Notes under the pieces: generated by a model | What the model saw: the letters and a program-made list of their open reading frames with translations, nothing else | What the model was told of the DNA's origin: nothing | Databases searched by the model: none | NCBI GenBank assembly: GCA_000499405.2 | Contig: HG738137.1 | Span: 21,538,603-21,602,602, forward strand | Length of the DNA stretch: 64,000 nt | Source of the DNA: Onchocerca volvulus | Taxonomy: Eukaryota; Nematoda; Chromadorea; Rhabditida; Onchocercidae | Direction: 5' to 3' | Position numbers and translations under genes: made by a program | Shown here: positions 63,087 through 64,000 of the stretch, piece after piece | How the letters are laid out: each line of letters opens with the position of its first letter | Numbering within the stretch: the stretch's first letter is position 1

Positions 63087-63125
63087 GCAACTGTCGGTTG
63101 GTAATGAGGATTGTTTTCAGACAAC
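63087..63125 (-). promoter_or_regulatory. stau-1: stau-1 5' untranslated stretch behind a trans-splice-type acceptor
   Basis: On the minus strand AAATGTTCAG precedes base 63125, 39 bases ahead of the ATG at 63086, with no coding exon seen upstream in the window. It may be a spliced-leader acceptor or the acceptor of a non-coding first exon. Confidence 0.4.
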
Positions 63126-64000
63126 CTGAACATTTAAAAAAAAAATGATAAGCTACTGTCTTAGTCATCTAAAAATGTGATTAAATTTATTCACGAAACA
63201 TCACGACGCTAATTGTATTGAGACATTTCGGACTCAGAAAATAATGTTACTAATTTTTTGCAGTTAAAAAAACACTCCTTTACTGTAAATTTCAATTTAA
63301 GAAATGAGATAAGATCAACACTAAAAGATTGATGAAATACTTTCAAAAACTAGCAACCAGCATAACGTAGAAAAATTATCAAATAGGTAAAAAGTATGAG
63401 TTCACGAGCTTGGCCAAGAAGTAATATCACATTTCATGTCTTGCAATTTTTTTAGTTTCTTAAAGATAACCCAGAGTAAAAACAGGTTTAGATTACATGT
63501 AACCATGTAATGATAGCAAATTGCAGATCAATCTATTCACTTTGTTTGAAGCTATAACTATTGCAGCTTTTTAAGTCTTTTCCCAAATGGAAGACTTTAC
63601 ATTGATTGATATCATTTTTTATATTTTTTGCTTTTACTGTGAACAGTATCACTAATGATACCGAAGCGAGCATTAGTTCTTATTTTGTCAACTTGTGATA
63701 GTTTATCAATCATAAAAGGTACTGCAACTTTAGAGTTCACTACATTGTGATGGTTTATGAATCATAAAAGATATTGAAACTTTAGAGTTCACTACATTTC
63801 ACGTTTTCTCACCAGTTACGAAGCGTTCCCCATAATCGAACCGAACTATTAGATGATACCCCGCATATCTGATGTTGGGAAATTTAAATTCCATCACTCT
63901 AATACACGAACACTCAAACGCATTTAAAGTCTCTTAATCCCAATTTTAATCACTGTCTTCTATTACTTTATTTTACTGACATATCGGTACTGAAACTATT
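63126..64000. other. Upstream region of stau-1
   Basis: AT-rich with no supported exon. It contains the 52-bp tandem duplication at 63693-63796, listed separately. The promoter is presumably here or beyond the window edge. Confidence 0.4.
63693..63796. repeat. Two tandem 52-bp repeat units
   Basis: Unit 1 (63693-63744) and unit 2 (63745-63796) are head-to-tail copies, each ending ACTTTAGAGTTCACTACA. They differ at a handful of positions, mostly in the first 35 bases. A local duplication upstream of stau-1. Confidence 0.85.

Overview
The window is AT-rich eukaryotic DNA, and nearly every gene is broken into short exons (about 50-290 bp) by AT-rich introns with GT...TTTCAG-type borders. Several start codons sit directly behind a TTTCAG/TTCCAG-like acceptor, as expected for spliced-leader trans-splicing. 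Gene structure, composition and gene content suggest a parasitic nematode, most likely filarial. The species assignment is inference, not read from a marker gene. No rRNA, CRISPR array, bacterial operon or intact transposon was seen.

Layout. (1) 1.88-6.25 kb, plus strand: a CK1-family protein kinase (410 aa). Its 820-bp intron carries an antisense 114-codon open frame. (2) 7.09-10.66 kb, plus: a 393-aa mostly helical protein resembling the C-terminal half of the nucleolar protein NOL11. (3) about 11.55/12.30-21.89 kb, plus: a type I membrane protein of the KIAA0319/KIAA0319L family, with a Cys-rich N-terminus, five PKD repeats, a CSGHG Cys module, one membrane helix and a short tail. (4) 23.42-34.66 kb, plus: TRAPPC9 (TRAPPII tethering complex), 26 exons, 1270 aa. 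(5) 34.7-38.2 kb: gene-poor, between convergent genes. (6) 38.19-44.71 kb, minus: an unrecognised polytopic membrane protein of about 16 helices in four tetraspan-like blocks with a Tyr-rich tail; its 5' exon was not found. (7) 44.7-55.9 kb: mostly non-coding, with a possible small membrane-protein gene or relic at 50.2-52.0 kb (minus). (8) 55.93-63.09 kb, minus: Staufen (stau-1), 818 aa, with five dsRNA-binding domains.

I joined exons by hand from frame, splice borders and homology. The phases close exactly for the kinase, NOL11-like, TRAPPC9, KIAA0319-like, polytopic and Staufen models, and each totals a multiple of three. The genes do not form a pathway: kinase signalling, rRNA/nucleolar biology, adhesion or receptor function, Golgi trafficking and RNA localisation simply lie side by side.

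The most interesting points are: two mutually exclusive exons in stau-1 that encode alternative first halves of dsRBD3; the four-times-tetraspan protein; a proline-rich insertion splitting Staufen dsRBD2; three well-supported GC-AG introns and one ambiguous one; and several fold-back repeats.
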